Below are positions 1 through 12,998 of a stretch of 64,000 bases of DNA, one piece after another. The notes under the pieces were generated by a model. It saw only the letters and a program-made list of their open reading frames with translations, was not told the origin of the DNA and ran no database searches. The stretch comes from Nymphaea colorata (taxonomy: Eukaryota; Streptophyta; Magnoliopsida; Nymphaeales; Nymphaeaceae), in contig NC_045140.1 of NCBI RefSeq assembly GCF_008831285.2, positions 15,239,796 through 15,303,795 on the forward strand. The letters are read 5' to 3'. A program made the translations under genes and the position numbers. Each line of letters begins with the position of its first letter. The stretch's first letter is position 1.

Positions 1-791
1 CGAGCGTTGTGTGCTCGTTGCTGAATCTGGAGCACTACTATCACCAGCTTAACTACACTGCATTTTATTTTCCTTGAGTCGAAATTCTTGGATTCCTATT
101 CACAACACTACTATACTTAATTACTCTACAATAGGGCATGCATAACGAACCTCCAACTGCACGTGCGTATCAAGGAATCAACTTAGAAAAGGTTACTTGA
201 AAAGAATTCCTGCAAACGCATGTGTATGCGGGTTACCGGTTCAAAGGGCGGAGTGGAGGAGTCATCATGGTCAATGTTTGTTTTGACATCTTTACCCTTT
301 CACTTTACCAGAGGACCGAATACTTGTTTAGTTTTTTTAACAATATTCTAGTTGTCGGGAATAATCTGTCTTTTTTGGCTTTGGTCCAGTAGATAACTAA
401 TATGTTTTGCATTGTAAATCACTGTGTTACTTTTGCGGTCACCATTTTTGTCCATTGGTTCGAGATTTGAGGCGATCTTGTGGTGGTGTGTATCCTTTTC
501 TTCCTGTCGAACTGGACCCAGTCCACTTCGTCCCTTTATCATTGCCTACCGTCGTCACCTATATTGTGCGATACTCTTGCAGTGTTGCTTTCGTGTTTAA
601 ATTTCCATTGGATCCGTTTCGTTGCGGCTGATAAGTAGCCGGAGATCTATGGCCTATGGTGGTAGATTTCTGACTCCTGCGTCTTATGATTTTTCGTCAG
701 TCTTTCAGTCTTATGTTTCATTTGGTGCCTTGTAACTTTCAGGAATGGATCTGTTTGCTTTGATGGTTCTCATCCCTTAGTTCTATCGGTC

Positions 792-810
792 CTCTCTCTC
801 TCTCTCTCTC
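792..810. repeat. CT microsatellite
   Basis: A short pure CT dinucleotide run. It is of the kind common in plant introns and leaders and has no further structure. Confidence 0.9.
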
Positions 811-2141
811 CCCTACTTTCTAATGTAATATTGATGCATGCTTCGTTCTATGCTGAGTTTTCCAGTGGAATCAACTGTTTTCCATGAGTATCCAGAAACC
901 TCCCGAATTTTCGGAGCATGCTCTAGTTTGTGAATAAGGATGCGGGGAGGCGGTGGTAAATCTTTTGCATCTATCTAAGTTTTGATTTGCAGCTAGCTTT
1001 CGTGGAGCTGTTTGTTTTCATGTCGCGTAATTCATCTTCTGCAGGTGTTGATAGTGCGTCGGAGATGCAAGTATCAAAAGGGTAAAATTACATTGTTGGC
1101 AATGAGTTCTTCGTTTTCATGGTTTTTCTTTTTCTTTCTTTCTACATTCGTGGAACTAAAGACGCCCAAGAAAAGCAGAGGAATGGAAGTTTAGAAAAAC
1201 CTGGCGAGAATGTCGTGGTTGATCTGCCGCTTTAGACTTGGACCTGGCTTCCCTCTGGCCATTTAACTGTATTGATCATGGTTTGTGGCAGTCCTGCTAC
1301 AACTTTCCATGGGGTTGCCGTGTTCCAGTTTGCTAGTTGACAAAAGGTAAGTGAATAATGGCAGATTTAGGCGATTCTTCTAGGCCATGGACAAGACGAT
1401 GGTGAATCGTTCGCTTTCTGATGGCGTGCGTCATTATTAACCCCACTCAATCTCAGGTACATTTCTTCGGTGGCAACAAGAACGATTGTAGTTGCTCGTC
1501 CAATTGTAGAACTCACATGATTGTTTGTTAGAAATGTCATGTTAACTTTGGAAGGCGTTGATTCACTGGTAGATAGACACAGAGTATTATACATTTGGGA
1601 ACAGAAATGCATAAAGAAAAAGCTTTAGTGCGTGTTTAATGATCCTCGGGCCTAAGATCCAAGGGTCTTAAAACCACGTTTGAGATCACCGGAAGGCTCT
1701 TGAATGCAGGTTCTCTCTTCACCCTCGACTGTCATGGAAGTTGTCCTCCTCAGGCGCGTCTCTCTCGCGCTCGCTCGTTCTCTCGTATACTCCAAGGGCT
1801 TCTTTCCCCGAACAGGCTAGTCGGGAAGGGCTATGAAGCTTTCCTTCCGAACCAAGCCGGACGGGGCTTCCAAGTCCTTGTAATCCAGCACATCGCCATG
1901 CGACTGCCGAAAAAAAGGGTTGTAGAAGCCTTTAGTTTTCCAGCAAAAAAAGGTGGGCTCTTGGAAGCCCTCGTTTTCCGGCAAAGGAAGCCCTCATTTC
2001 ACCGGAAAAGAAGGGCTTTCTAAACCCCCTCCCTTTTTCGGTGAAACAGAGGCTCTAGCATCCTCAATTTAGCCATGAGAGAGAAAAAGCTAAATCCTTG
2101 GCGGCCATGGCGAAGGGTTTTTGTGACAGAGAGTGAGTGCC

Positions 2142-2172
<31 letters not shown>

Positions 2173-2173
2173 C
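2142..2173. repeat. Compound GT/GA microsatellite
   Basis: A GT run passes directly into a GA run, forming a simple compound microsatellite in non-genic DNA. Confidence 0.85.
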
Positions 2174-2256
2174 GTGCAATAGAAGGAGTTGGGTAGGGGC
2201 ATGGTGGAGATTTTTACCCTGAGAGACCTCTGAAATCCATGAATTTAAGTTTCTTC

Positions 2257-2315
2257 GTTTGATAGCACCATGGATCTGTTGACAGATTCGGATCTAAGAT
2301 GCACAGCTATCAAAC
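2257..2315. repeat. Short inverted repeat, 10-bp arms
   Basis: The arms gtttgatagc (2257-2266) and gctatcaaac (2306-2315) are exact reverse complements around a loop of about 39 bases. They could be the trace of a small MITE, but I see no target duplication. Confidence 0.45.
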
Positions 2316-4254
2316 TCTATCTTAGTGTTCTCCTTTCCCCCCTTTGAACCCCTTTCCAAGAAAGAAAGAAAAAAAGTCATGTATATTGGAAAGAGAAATG
2401 GAGTTGAAAACGATTTATGACCGTGGAATCGTCTTGATTCTGACAACCTTTGATGGTTAGTTTTTGAGAGACCGCCAGGCTCAGGCTCATCCCCTTTGGG
2501 TGGAAGTTAATTGGTGGTTAGTTTTCATTTAAAGTGTTAAGAGCATCAACTTTTTGAGCTAAAAAAATCAAGAACGGTTGATGCTCATTGAAGTGTAGCA
2601 GGCATCAAAATCATGTACCATAAAGAGACAAAAGTTGGATGAGAGCCAGCTTTGGCTCTCTATAGGCATGTGGGTCTCTTCCTCTCACACAAAAAGGCTG
2701 TCAATCTCCCAAGCAGGATCATTCTGAGAAATTGATCAGTTTTTTTTTTCTTTGGTGACAGGATTAGCTAAATTGTTTTGTTGTCAAAGATGGAGATCTT
2801 GATAACCTCTATATAAGGACAGCAGAATCCTTTGAAAACGATAGGAGGAGGAAGATTATCATCAAGGATGTCGCCTGTCAAATTGTGTCTAAACATCAAG
2901 ACAAGAAGTGCTTATCGTCTTCTTCTTTCTATTAGCCAGCCCAGTGCTCCAGCTCCAACGATACATATCTATGGAACGATTTCACAACAATTGCTTTCAT
3001 GGACTCCTTCTTTGACATGACTCCCAAAAGCACAAAAGGATGCTGTCGATGCCAATCCCTACTTGAGCAGACCTATTGCATGCTTCCCGCTCTGTTATCA
3101 CCTCAGGATGAGATTGACTCCTGCTTCAACAGCTATCGTTACATCACTTAATCATGTTTATCCTTCCAAGTTCAAAATTGAATCTGGACCTCAAAATCTT
3201 GCCAACTGTAGCTGAATGTGAAAAGCCACATCCCAAGTGGTGAGGATGATTAACGTTAATCATATATCGATTACATTCAGAAGAGGTGAGTGGTCTATTT
3301 GTTAAAACAAAGGGGTTACTGGATCTCTGCCGTAACTCCAAAACATATCAATAAAGAACTCTCTCCTTGGTGCTGTGAAAGAGTGAGAAAGAGTTTTCTT
3401 TTTGTCATGGATGTAGGCTGAGTTTAGCCGAACCATGTTAATCGTTTGTGAGTTCCTTTGCGTTTTACATTTGTTTCTTTATTTTCACTATTTACAAACT
3501 TTTGTGCCCTACACTATCACTTGCTGCAAGTTCACAATCTTTTTGACTGCAAAGCAAAACTAGCTATAGGGCAAGTTGAGATATATCACACCAAACACTC
3601 AAATCATTTTGTGGCCGTCTCGTCCCATAAAACGTTGTAATATAACTGGATCCTGGAAAAATTAACAAGGAAATGTACAGTTTGTGGTGTTAAATGGCGG
3701 CCGACACTTCTCGTGTAGAATTAGCATTGAAATAAAATTCCGGTTAAAATCCAAATCCAACTGGCTTTAGATTAACATGGATGTTGAAATTAAATCCAAA
3801 TGAAATCTGTAGTATATCAAGATTCTACTTTTAGAAAACCAAATCTAGAAGCAACTGATTCATTTTAGACCATAAGGGAGGTCATCAGATCCAATTCGAG
3901 TAGAAAAATGTCCTTAACCCTATCTGCTTCTTTTGATATTCACACATTCAGCAACGAATTCAAATTCAAATACTAACAAATAAAAGTCATATCCAAATCC
4001 AATTTTTACATTCAAATACGAATCTGCATCCAAACCTAAATTTTGAACCGAATTTGACCGATTTTCAAAATGTATGAGCATTAGATATATGTATTTATTT
4101 AACACTAAATCCCTCGACGGTCTGACATTTATGTATATTAAAATCTGAATCCGATTGAAAGTCCTTTCTTAAATCCAACCCGATCTGATTTCTTAATCGG
4201 ATATTTTTTTTTTTTTTTCATATCTGATTTTTTCGAAACAATTCAACTGTATAT

Positions 4255-4300
4255 CCGCTACAAATCTGATATATTGACCGCTACAAATCTGATATATTGA
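4255..4300. repeat. Exact 2 x 23-bp tandem duplication
   Basis: The unit at 4255-4277 (it begins ccgctacaaatc) is repeated without change at 4278-4300. An unchanged pair in decayed, AT-rich repeat DNA points to a recent slippage or duplication event. Confidence 0.9.
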
Positions 4301-7300
4301 CATCCTTACAGACCAAAAATCCAATTACGTCCAATCAAGATTTGCAACCAGTATGACAAAATCAATGTTTTTATTTTTCAAATTATGTGTGCCCATGAAA
4401 AAGTTCAATAGCTTTCATTTGTAAGCCATTTGTGAAGTCTTCACCTGGAATGGGTTTTATAGGAGGGATAGGTTGAACCAAGGGTAGTTGTCAATCCTCA
4501 ACCAAATTAGGCAGCAGTACTGACTTAACCAGGTAAGGTCCCAGGCTGTAGCAGTAGCACACATATTTTATCTAGGATAACTTTGGAATACAATGTTCTA
4601 GATCTGATTACATGAGTGGAAAGTAAAACAGGGGTCACTGTGAAACCCTCATGAGTAAGCTCTGTACTTATTCATCATGTCCTGAGTTGGTCCAGATCTA
4701 GGTTGTCATGCTAATAAAGTACCTAACTCATTCTGACTTTTGTTTTAAGGCTTAAAGTCCCAACCATGGCCGATTTGGAAAAAGCCTTCTGAAAAGCCTT
4801 GGATTTGGAGGATCATGTCCCTCACTTCCTCTCAAAGGGCATAGCAGTAGCTGGTCGGGGCCGGAGGGCACACCCCATCTTGGGACCTTAGAGGCAGGCA
4901 GGGGTTCTTCCCTCCCTTATGGGCAGCTCACTCTCACCCAAACCGTGCCTCCTCCTTCAAGAATGGTGTCTTATTTTGCCACAGAAATTTGAAACCTAGT
5001 TCCTTCTCTCTCTCTTTCAATAGGTTAGCTGCAGACGAACGAAGGGATTGGCTTCTTTGTCATCATCTTGAAGGTGCTGCCCAGTAGAAGAGCTCGAGTT
5101 GGCGCACCCCATCCTCATGTGAAGAACCTAATTATGTGGCACAACGCCATGAAAAGGACGACAACTTGACCATTTCTCCATGGGGCCCATAAAGATCATC
5201 AATATGTGGCAATCAGTGAATCATAATCTCTGTCTCGAGATTTTAGCAATGGAAAATCTTGAGGTCGACAAAGAATTTTTTTTGGAAATTTTGGAATGGT
5301 ATGACTAGTTTATTAGTATTAATGAGTACCAAATTAATGTATGTGACTACATATGAGTAAACTATACGGGATAATATATCGAATGTGAGATAGGAAGAAG
5401 AAATGTTCTGATTTTCTTTCATTTATGTCATAATCATAATGAATACGCAGACCAATAAATTCAATGACAGATTATCTCATGCAGGAAACTTCGAGATACC
5501 TGCTTGACGAGAGAGAAATCTTGGTACTGCAGATCGGCTTGCATCACACGGAAACATCACAGGCACTGGCAAATGTGGTGGTAAACAAAAAGACTTGTCT
5601 TCTTAAAAAAGCAGGACATGAAAGATTTCGTTGCTACACAGTTGGAGCAGGGAGTTACACGTAACAGACGTTCATAGTTCTTGCAGGTTTTCTTATACAG
5701 TTTTGTGCGTTTGTCAAAACTTTACATCTTGATCCTGTTTCAATGCTTTGTATTCCATGAAGCAGACAGCATAGCCTGGTGCAGAAAGCTAAATTGCGGA
5801 AGAGTTCAAAATAATTGTTGTGGATCCATCGCAGAGCAACAGATTGTAATTGGCATTTAGCAACCTGCGATACTAACACATTTTATCTGTAAGAACAGAA
5901 TTATTGTCTAATGTCTCTGATTAATATGAACAATGACAAAGAAAGAACAACAATAAAACAAGGTTTTCGTGGTAAATGAAACGAAGAAGGCAATCAAATT
6001 AAATTCTAGATGGTGATATTGTTGGAAAAGGAAGAAATAGAAAAGATACAAAAACGTGGAGAATTCGTTTACTCACAGAAGACCTCTGTCAGACTTGGAA
6101 TCCATTAATTAGCTCAAGTCTCTAATATTTATAAGAGAATTTTACAAATGTTTCCAAGGAATGCTCCCAAATATTAAAAGGAGCTGTTAGAATAGATATT
6201 TCACGATGGTAACTCTTCTCCCTCGACATAAGAATTTTCCATTTTTGGTTTACAACTAACCTTAATAGCTTCCAACGTTATCATCTCTTTGGATTCTTTC
6301 TTTCATTTGCTTGATCTTCATTATCTTTTCTTGAAATTTTCATCCTTTGATTGACGCCATCACCATCCGCGGGTTCCTGTCAGGTATTAAGTCGTTATCC
6401 TCTCCTGATCATTTCCAGCCACCTGCCCCCGGATATCGAGCGCCGGCCAGTTCTTGCAAATCTTGGATTATCCAGGTGTAAGCGTAAGGGGGTTCATTTG
6501 GTGGACCAATGATTGGCCGCCTGAACGTCACCGCTTTAGATCTACAAGGGATGGACCAACTACCTTCAACTTCCGTGTGATTTATGTTTCTCAAGCACCT
6601 TTCGTACGCTCAGCTCCTACTTTTGTCTCCTTAATTCATTGGAGGTTATGCACCATTTTAGTTTTACAATTTTTTTTTTTTGTGTATTCATTATGTTTCA
6701 AAAACCTGACTAAACTAATGCTATTTAAATCACTTTTTCGGTAGGAATCTAGTTCCCCAATGATTCACATAATGCTCAAATTGGAAGCTTAAGAGTTGAT
6801 GGTTCGTGCCTATAAATATTTTAAGTGTCAAAAAGTCTTCAATTTTGGTCACACAAACATAAGCCAAGCGTTCATCCCCGAAAGAAACCCACGATCTTGA
6901 TCCTGCAAAAAGCTCAACTTAATGTGATCCTCGAGCGTTAAAGATGTTTGTATCTTCTCAGCAGGATGTTTCGGGGACAATCAAGACTCAATCGTCGACC
7001 ATCAGAGCTCCAAAACCAATTCACAGATTAACATTGGGACTAGTGAAGCAGCATCGGTTCTATGTGAAAGAGATAGAAATGTTTCACAACTCCAACTGTC
7101 TCTTTGGTAACATTGCTTGCATTTTGTGGATCGTAACCGGATCTGTGGTTCTATTTATCGGACATGGAACAAAATAGTTAATGACGGGTCTGGGTTCAAC
7201 TATATACTCAGGTGGAGATCCAGATCCAAGGCCCAAGAGTCGAATCCATGTCGGAAGGGGATGGAGAAGGGGCAGAACACCTCACTCACCCCTTCGCTCT

Positions 7301-8120
7301 TCCTGATAAGGACAGAAAAGTGCGTGGGGCAGCAAATATCTTCAGCTGTTCAAACGGAATCCTTATCCGCAGCGCAACCCCCAATCCGAACCCTTGATCC
7401 ATAAACATCTCATCTCCTGCTCCAGTAAAGTTTGTCACCCTATGTTGTGGGCCACCTTTCCTCCATGAAGCCATCAAATATGTCACAAACTTTGTCATCT
7501 TTCCCGGTGGGGGCCGCTCTCCGGTTTACCACCTGTGGGTCCGCCTCATATCTGGGCCGTCAATTTCCTTCCGACTGTCGCCGCAGATGATGCCCTCACC
7601 AGGAAGCATGAGCATGAGGACTCTGCTTCCTCGAGGGCGTCCTACTCTTCTAAACAAATCTGTCAGAGGAGCAGGCGAGGCGAGTAAATGTGATGATGTT
7701 TGGGGATAGAGTTAAAAATGATCGGCCATGTCCTCAGAAAACTTAAGAAACGGCATCCAGGTATTGTGGTTTTGAGGATATTCCACAGTCAAAACTGATC
7801 CTCGTCCCTATCCTTTTGCCGAGTCTTTCTTATCTTCTAGTGGGACAATCAACAATGATTTTAAGAAAAAAATAACACAACTTTCTAAAACTTAGTGTTT
7901 AATTTACATTGTATAATACCAAGTGGCCATTATAAGTTGCGGATGATGGAAGTTCGGTACCAGGTATCATCTAGAGAAGAAACAAAAGAAAAAAATTGAA
8001 CGCCATCCCAAGTGGGCACATAGAATTGCCATTCATTTTTCAGTACACCAATTCATGCACGATGTTAGAAAAAGAAAAGGAGAAAAAAAAAAAAAGAGGT
8101 GGGGATGAGTGCGAAAAATT

Positions 8121-9767
8121 TCAGACACGATGTAGATCTGTAAGAGAGAATGACCTTGGAGACATGAAACTTCTCAACTTTCTTCCTTGAGGTAGAGGAG
8201 AAGTACAGACATCCTTCTCCTCCTCTCTCTTGTCGTCATCCTCGTCGGCATCATCATCATCAGCATCTTCTTCTTCTTCTTCTTCCTCTTCCTCTTTCTC
8301 TTCCAGAACGGAAGCAGGAGAGAAAAGGCTCTGTGAGCTCATCCCACTGAAACTACCAAGCGACGCCCTTCTCGGACCAACATTTCTGTAAGCCAAGAGG
8401 ATCCTCCTCCTCTTGTTGAATGGGTTCTCTTGTTTGGCCAAATCCTTGACGGAATTTGCACTTGATAGACATCCAAAAGATTTCGATTTCCCGGCGAAGT
8501 AGTTCGATAATCCCCTCCTGTAAATGATCGCATGACGAAGTAAAAATGATGTCAACATCTGCCTCTTCCGTTTCATCAAACTGAGCAATTTTTCTAATAA
8601 ATGATAATAAGCAAACACCGAAGCGATCGTTCTGAATCTTAGTCACGCCATTGACCAACTATTAAACGCATAGATAGTTTCTTAATCTCCTGGCCAACAT
8701 GGTTCAGATAAGCGCTAATCTTGTTTACGATATACTTTAGAGTCCACAAATGTCGTGTTGGGTTCAGAATTGAGATTAGCTTCTTTCTAATTGTGTTAGC
8801 TACCACAAAACAGATTTTCTTTTTGAATTTGTTGAGAACTAGCGAGAAGCCAACCCAAATACGAAAATAATATTCGCTACCAAGAAAAAATAAATGCTCC
8901 TTTTATATAATAGAAAGGAAAAACTTCAAGCTTATCCTTTTGTCTCGAAATCGCCGCATGACAGAAAATATTGGACAGTCCAAAAACACAAGGATATGCA
9001 GATCTCTGCCAACCCTCTTTCCGAAACAAAAAAAAAAATCAGAATTAAATTGCAAGACGGAAAAAAAATGTGCATATGTCATGCAATGGATCCATCTAGC
9101 ATACAATTTTCTGTCTTTTTTTTTTTTTTTCACTGACTTGAAATTTTTTAGATATACTAAAATAATGTCTTCCGAGAATGAAAATGGCTCCCCTACAGTT
9201 CCACATAACTGCGAAAAACGAAGGGAGGATGGAAAAAATCAACCAGTCCAGCGGAAAAGAGGAAACGAAAAAGGCTAAAGGGCTAAAGAAGAACACACGG
9301 AAAGAAGGAAAGGGCATGAAAAAAGGAAAAAGAAGAAGAAGAAGATAAGGAGCTAACTTGATGGGTAGAGATTCCTCCAAACACCCCAAATCACCCAGGG
9401 GACTCACGAATCGGCTCTGCACCTCTCCTTCCTCGTCACCGACGGACGAATTGGAACAGACGCCGATGGAAGAGCTCTCGGACGACTCGCTCTCGGCGCC
9501 TATACAGAACTCCAGGGGCTTGCAGTTGCGCCCCTTATCCATCTCCGTCTCCCTCTGCCTCTCCCCTTCCTTCTGCTGTGCCCACGCAGCATCTCCGGCC
9601 TCCTCCGCGGGGGCGGGGACGGGGAAGGCGTCCCCTCTGGCTCCTCCACCGCGAAACCCGGATCTGAAGAAGCAGGAGATCCCTCTCATCACCGCGTCGT
9701 CCTTCTTCTTCTCCTGATCCTGGAAGTTCACCACCCCCACCTCTCGGCTGTCCAAAACCAGCGACAT
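8121..9767 (-). CDS. OXS3-like (OXIDATIVE STRESS 3 family) protein
   Basis: There are two exons on the minus strand: 9767-9358 and 8517-8121, with a GT-AG intron (donor gttagc, acceptor ttacag), giving 268 residues. The spliced product has the plant OXS3 block. This is a serine-rich [10 protein letters not shown] stretch, then EVQSRF, then LEESLPIK joined across the intron to [17 protein letters not shown], followed by [18 protein letters not shown]. The basic KRRR patch suits the nuclear location known for the family. OXS3 proteins are linked to tolerance of heavy metals and oxidative stress and are thought to act on chromatin; that role is family knowledge, not seen here. The C-terminal third carries a long acidic run (mostly Glu/Asp) encoded by GAA/GAG and GAT/GAC repeats. 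The start is the first Met, at [11 protein letters not shown]. No gene lies nearby. The family assignment is firm; which paralogue this is remains unknown. Confidence 0.88.
8266..8310. repeat. Trinucleotide-rich tract encoding the Glu/Asp run
   Basis: A ttc/tcc/tct-rich tract on the plus strand lies inside exon 2 of the OXS3-like gene and encodes most of its acidic run. Such coding microsatellites change length readily between alleles. Confidence 0.75.
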
Positions 9768-10419
9768 CGCCGCCTTGTTGTCCCGATCACTCTTTCAGGA
9801 ATTGACTGCCACAAAAATAACCAGCCTCCCTCCTTTGCCTCCTCCTCCTCCTCCTCACCACCACCGCATCTCTCTCTGTGCCTCTCTGCGCTGGGCAAAA
9901 ATGTTGGTAGGTTGGGTGTTTGGTAATAATGGAAGAGGGGATTGGATTGGAGATGAGAAGTCCGTTTGGGTAACTGTAGCCCCTGGTGGTGATGGTGTGG
10001 AAGACTTATCCGGAAGTTGGTGGGGGAGGGGAAACGATCATGGGCTATTATCCGTTTTTAAGAGAGACTCCCACAACGGCTGTGTCTGTCTGTGGGCTAG
10101 TAAGAAAACCCGGCCCCAATCTCTCCTCCCCCTTTTGAGAGACGACGACCACCCGGTTTTAGATCACCTTTTGAGAGCGTGGAAAAGGACAGGAGGGGCC
10201 GGTCTGTGGTTTTGCTTCTTAATCGACAGTACTGCGAAAGCGATGGAGTTCATGAACTTGGTCACGCCTGCCAAACAGGCCCTTAGTGCTGGGCGGAGGC
10301 ATTTAATTTAAGAGGTTGACGGAATTGGAGAGGGGACTGGAGAGCGAGAGATAGTTCGTCTGGTTGCTCGCTGGGGGGATGAGATTTCCAAAGGAACTGA
10401 TACGTGCTACCAGGAACCC

Positions 10420-10546
10420 TCCCTGCTTCTCTTCTCTTCTCTTCTCTTCTCGCCAAGAAGATGTCGAGATGTTTGTGTGCTCCGGTTGCCCGGGGGTGAG
10501 AATTATGAAGGAGCCACCCTGCTTCTCTTCTCGCCAAGAAGATGTG
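10420..10546. repeat. Local duplication of a CTTCT-rich motif
   Basis: The pattern ccctgcttctcttctc followed by gccaagaagatgt occurs at about 10420-10464 and again at 10517-10545. The first copy has extra ttctc units. This looks like a short-range duplication plus slippage. Confidence 0.7.
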
Positions 10547-12980
10547 TGATGTGAGTGACGTCCCCCACGGGCCACGGCACGCAATGTTTGCGTTGCGTGG
10601 AGAACCAAGTCCCTGATCTTGGTCGCGTCTGTGGACAGGCTTGGTCCATCAGCCCAGATTGTGATATCGTCAACCGTTTTCAAGACCAGGTTACCGTGTC
10701 CGAGCAAGATTCTTGTTCCTAAAAATTCACGATCATCTCAAACATTCTTGCATTGACAAGGCAATTTGTACGAAAAGTCATTACGATAATTGAGGGCCCT
10801 TAATATTTATCAAGATCATATTCTGATTTTTGTTTGCTCCCGTACACGTTTGTGGAAGACAGTTGACCCGATAACTTAGTTCTAATGGAACTTAAAATCC
10901 AGGCCATTCTTCCTCATGGCTTGGATTCATGCAGCTCTTATCTTATCTTATCTGGATTTGGACGCAGCAAGTTCTCAATTAACCAAACCCAGTAACTAGT
11001 AATTAACTAAATAGGGTTTTTAGTACTCGCAGTTCTCGATCGGGAATTACAAAAACCCAATTATTACTTAACCGAGTTTTGTTTGTTTTCATTATCGGAT
11101 CCGACGGATCGAAATCATCACAAGTTAAACCTTCTCATTTTGATCTTTAAAAAAGCGTCTAAGTCTAACTCTGACAACGGTGTGGTGTGACCAGATACGA
11201 AGCAATAAATGGTGGATCCTAATCGAATTTCCCGACCCGTTTTGCAAGAGAGAGAACTCGTGACACTGACCCACTGCTGACGTGGGGAAGTCCTGTACAT
11301 TAATATACATACATGTTTCTGAGACGTATAAAATACGTCTATCGGGTCGGAGTCGAGGATGCGGTGTTTCCTTAAAAGAAGAAAAGTACTACTGTAATGG
11401 TTGTTGATCTGAACCTGGGGCTCCTTTGCTTACCATTACGATGATGCGGTGGCTCGTCCTTTCACAGCTCCACTCGCTTATAATTCAACAGCATTTTGTT
11501 AAATGTATGGAAATAAATGAAAATCAAATCGGATTATTTATGATGAAATTATTAAAATTTTCATACAGTCGGCTTGATTTTTTACACGAAAAGTTTAAAA
11601 GAAAAACAGGGAGAAAAGCTTTTTTTAACTCCCTTGCGAATGTAAAACAAGCATGTCCATACCAACACCGCGTTTATTTCTTTCAGAACAAAATATGAGT
11701 AAATTATTACCAAGGAGGTAAAGAACCGTGATTGTTAAGAGAAATGACCATCACTTTTTCTTCTTTTTTTTTTTTTAAATTGTTTGCAAAAAAAATCACC
11801 ATTTAATTTGTCTATGTATATATAACCACATGATATCAAATCCAAAGGCATAGAAAGGTGAGATTTTGTTGGATGTAATCTTATGGCTGTAAAGGGCAGT
11901 AGGTGACGGACTCATTTCGTGGTTCCTATAGTAAATTTTGCACAAGAATAGCGTGGCGACTTGTCCTCATAAGGTAGCCCGAAAGCGAAGCAACGATGAA
12001 GTTGCTGGCTGCTTATATTTATTGAAGCAGTCCCTTCCCTGCGCAAGAATAAATCGAGGGATGGTCCATTTATTGAAACGCTCCGCACAGCACTCCCTTG
12101 GATCTTTGAAAGGGGTTGTTCATTCTTTTCTTTTCTGCAAAGATGAGAATCGAAAGGACTACTTTCCTCTGTAATTACGTGTTCCCTACTTCGGTGTCAC
12201 GTGCCAAACTTGTAGTATATCTTCTGTTATCTTTATATTTTTTATGTTTCCATTATTTTCTTATTTTTCCCCTTAATTTTTGGGTTTTATTAAAAATATA
12301 GAAAAATACCAATTCACAAAAAATATTGATTCTAAATTGTTTTTGCCGATGATCCTCTGATCATAGAATAGAAAGAAGACAGTTAGTGTAACTGCAAGTC
12401 CATTTCAATTACACTTAAAAGGAAATCAGTTTACTAGCTTACGTTTTCAAAATTCTGACCAGATGATGTGATGATCCAGTTACCAAAACCATGAAGCAAG
12501 CAGTTGGATAAGTTTGCCAAGCAAGATTTTATGACAAACCAAACTCTAAAATTTTTTAAATATTCGTCGAGTTTTTAATCCACATAAAAATGTTACACAT
12601 CAAAATCAGAGATTCAAGCACAAGCTTTTTTCATCCACACGACGACAAAGAGTTTGGGAAAAGACTTGGGAACATAATATCTACAACATAATTTTGGAAA
12701 TCTATTCTGAACCTTTCTCCTCATGGGGGAACTAAGTGATCTGGTACATGCAACCGGAAAGGTCGCAATTTCGATGGGATGCCACAGGCTTCAAAATCAT
12801 CAATTGCGTATCTCTTTTCCTGCAACTTTAACGATGAGTGTTCTATTTGACCAACAAGAGGCCTTATGCTAAACCAACCATGGGTGGTTTCTGGCCCACT
12901 GTTTATCTCCGAAAAAATATATCTATTTGTTACGTTATGTCACGATTAGAGACACTTAAAATACTGTAGCATGATGTGAT

Positions 12981-12998
12981 GTATATATATATATATAG
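12981..12998. repeat. TA microsatellite
   Basis: A short pure TA run in intergenic DNA. Confidence 0.85.

Larger units (their letters stand above)
1..8120. other. Left-hand region without a confident gene
   Basis: I find no gene here that I can support. The open frames are short, lack family resemblance and often overlap on both strands. The stretch holds CT, GT and GA microsatellites, an AT-rich block near 3.7-4.35 kb made of degenerate 'aaatccaaatcc'-like pieces, an exact 23-bp tandem duplication, and a 10-bp inverted repeat near 2.26-2.32 kb. Two possible exons near 1045-1240 could be the end of a gene entering from the left, but they show no recognisable domain. The last few hundred bases are probably the 3' flank of the OXS3-like gene. 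Confidence 0.5.

Noticed and set aside
2806-3150. TATA-like ctatataagg followed by a small ORF and a second frame containing WNDFTTIAFMDSFFDMTPKS
   Set aside because: The two frames do not form one protein, a stop interrupts the second, and no family is recognised. It may be a decayed gene piece, but support is too weak.
9905-10290. Possible MITE upstream of the OXS3-like gene (gggtgtttggtaat at left, cctgccaaacaggccc at right)
   Set aside because: The ends resemble MITE termini, but the inverted match is too short and no target duplication can be pointed to.
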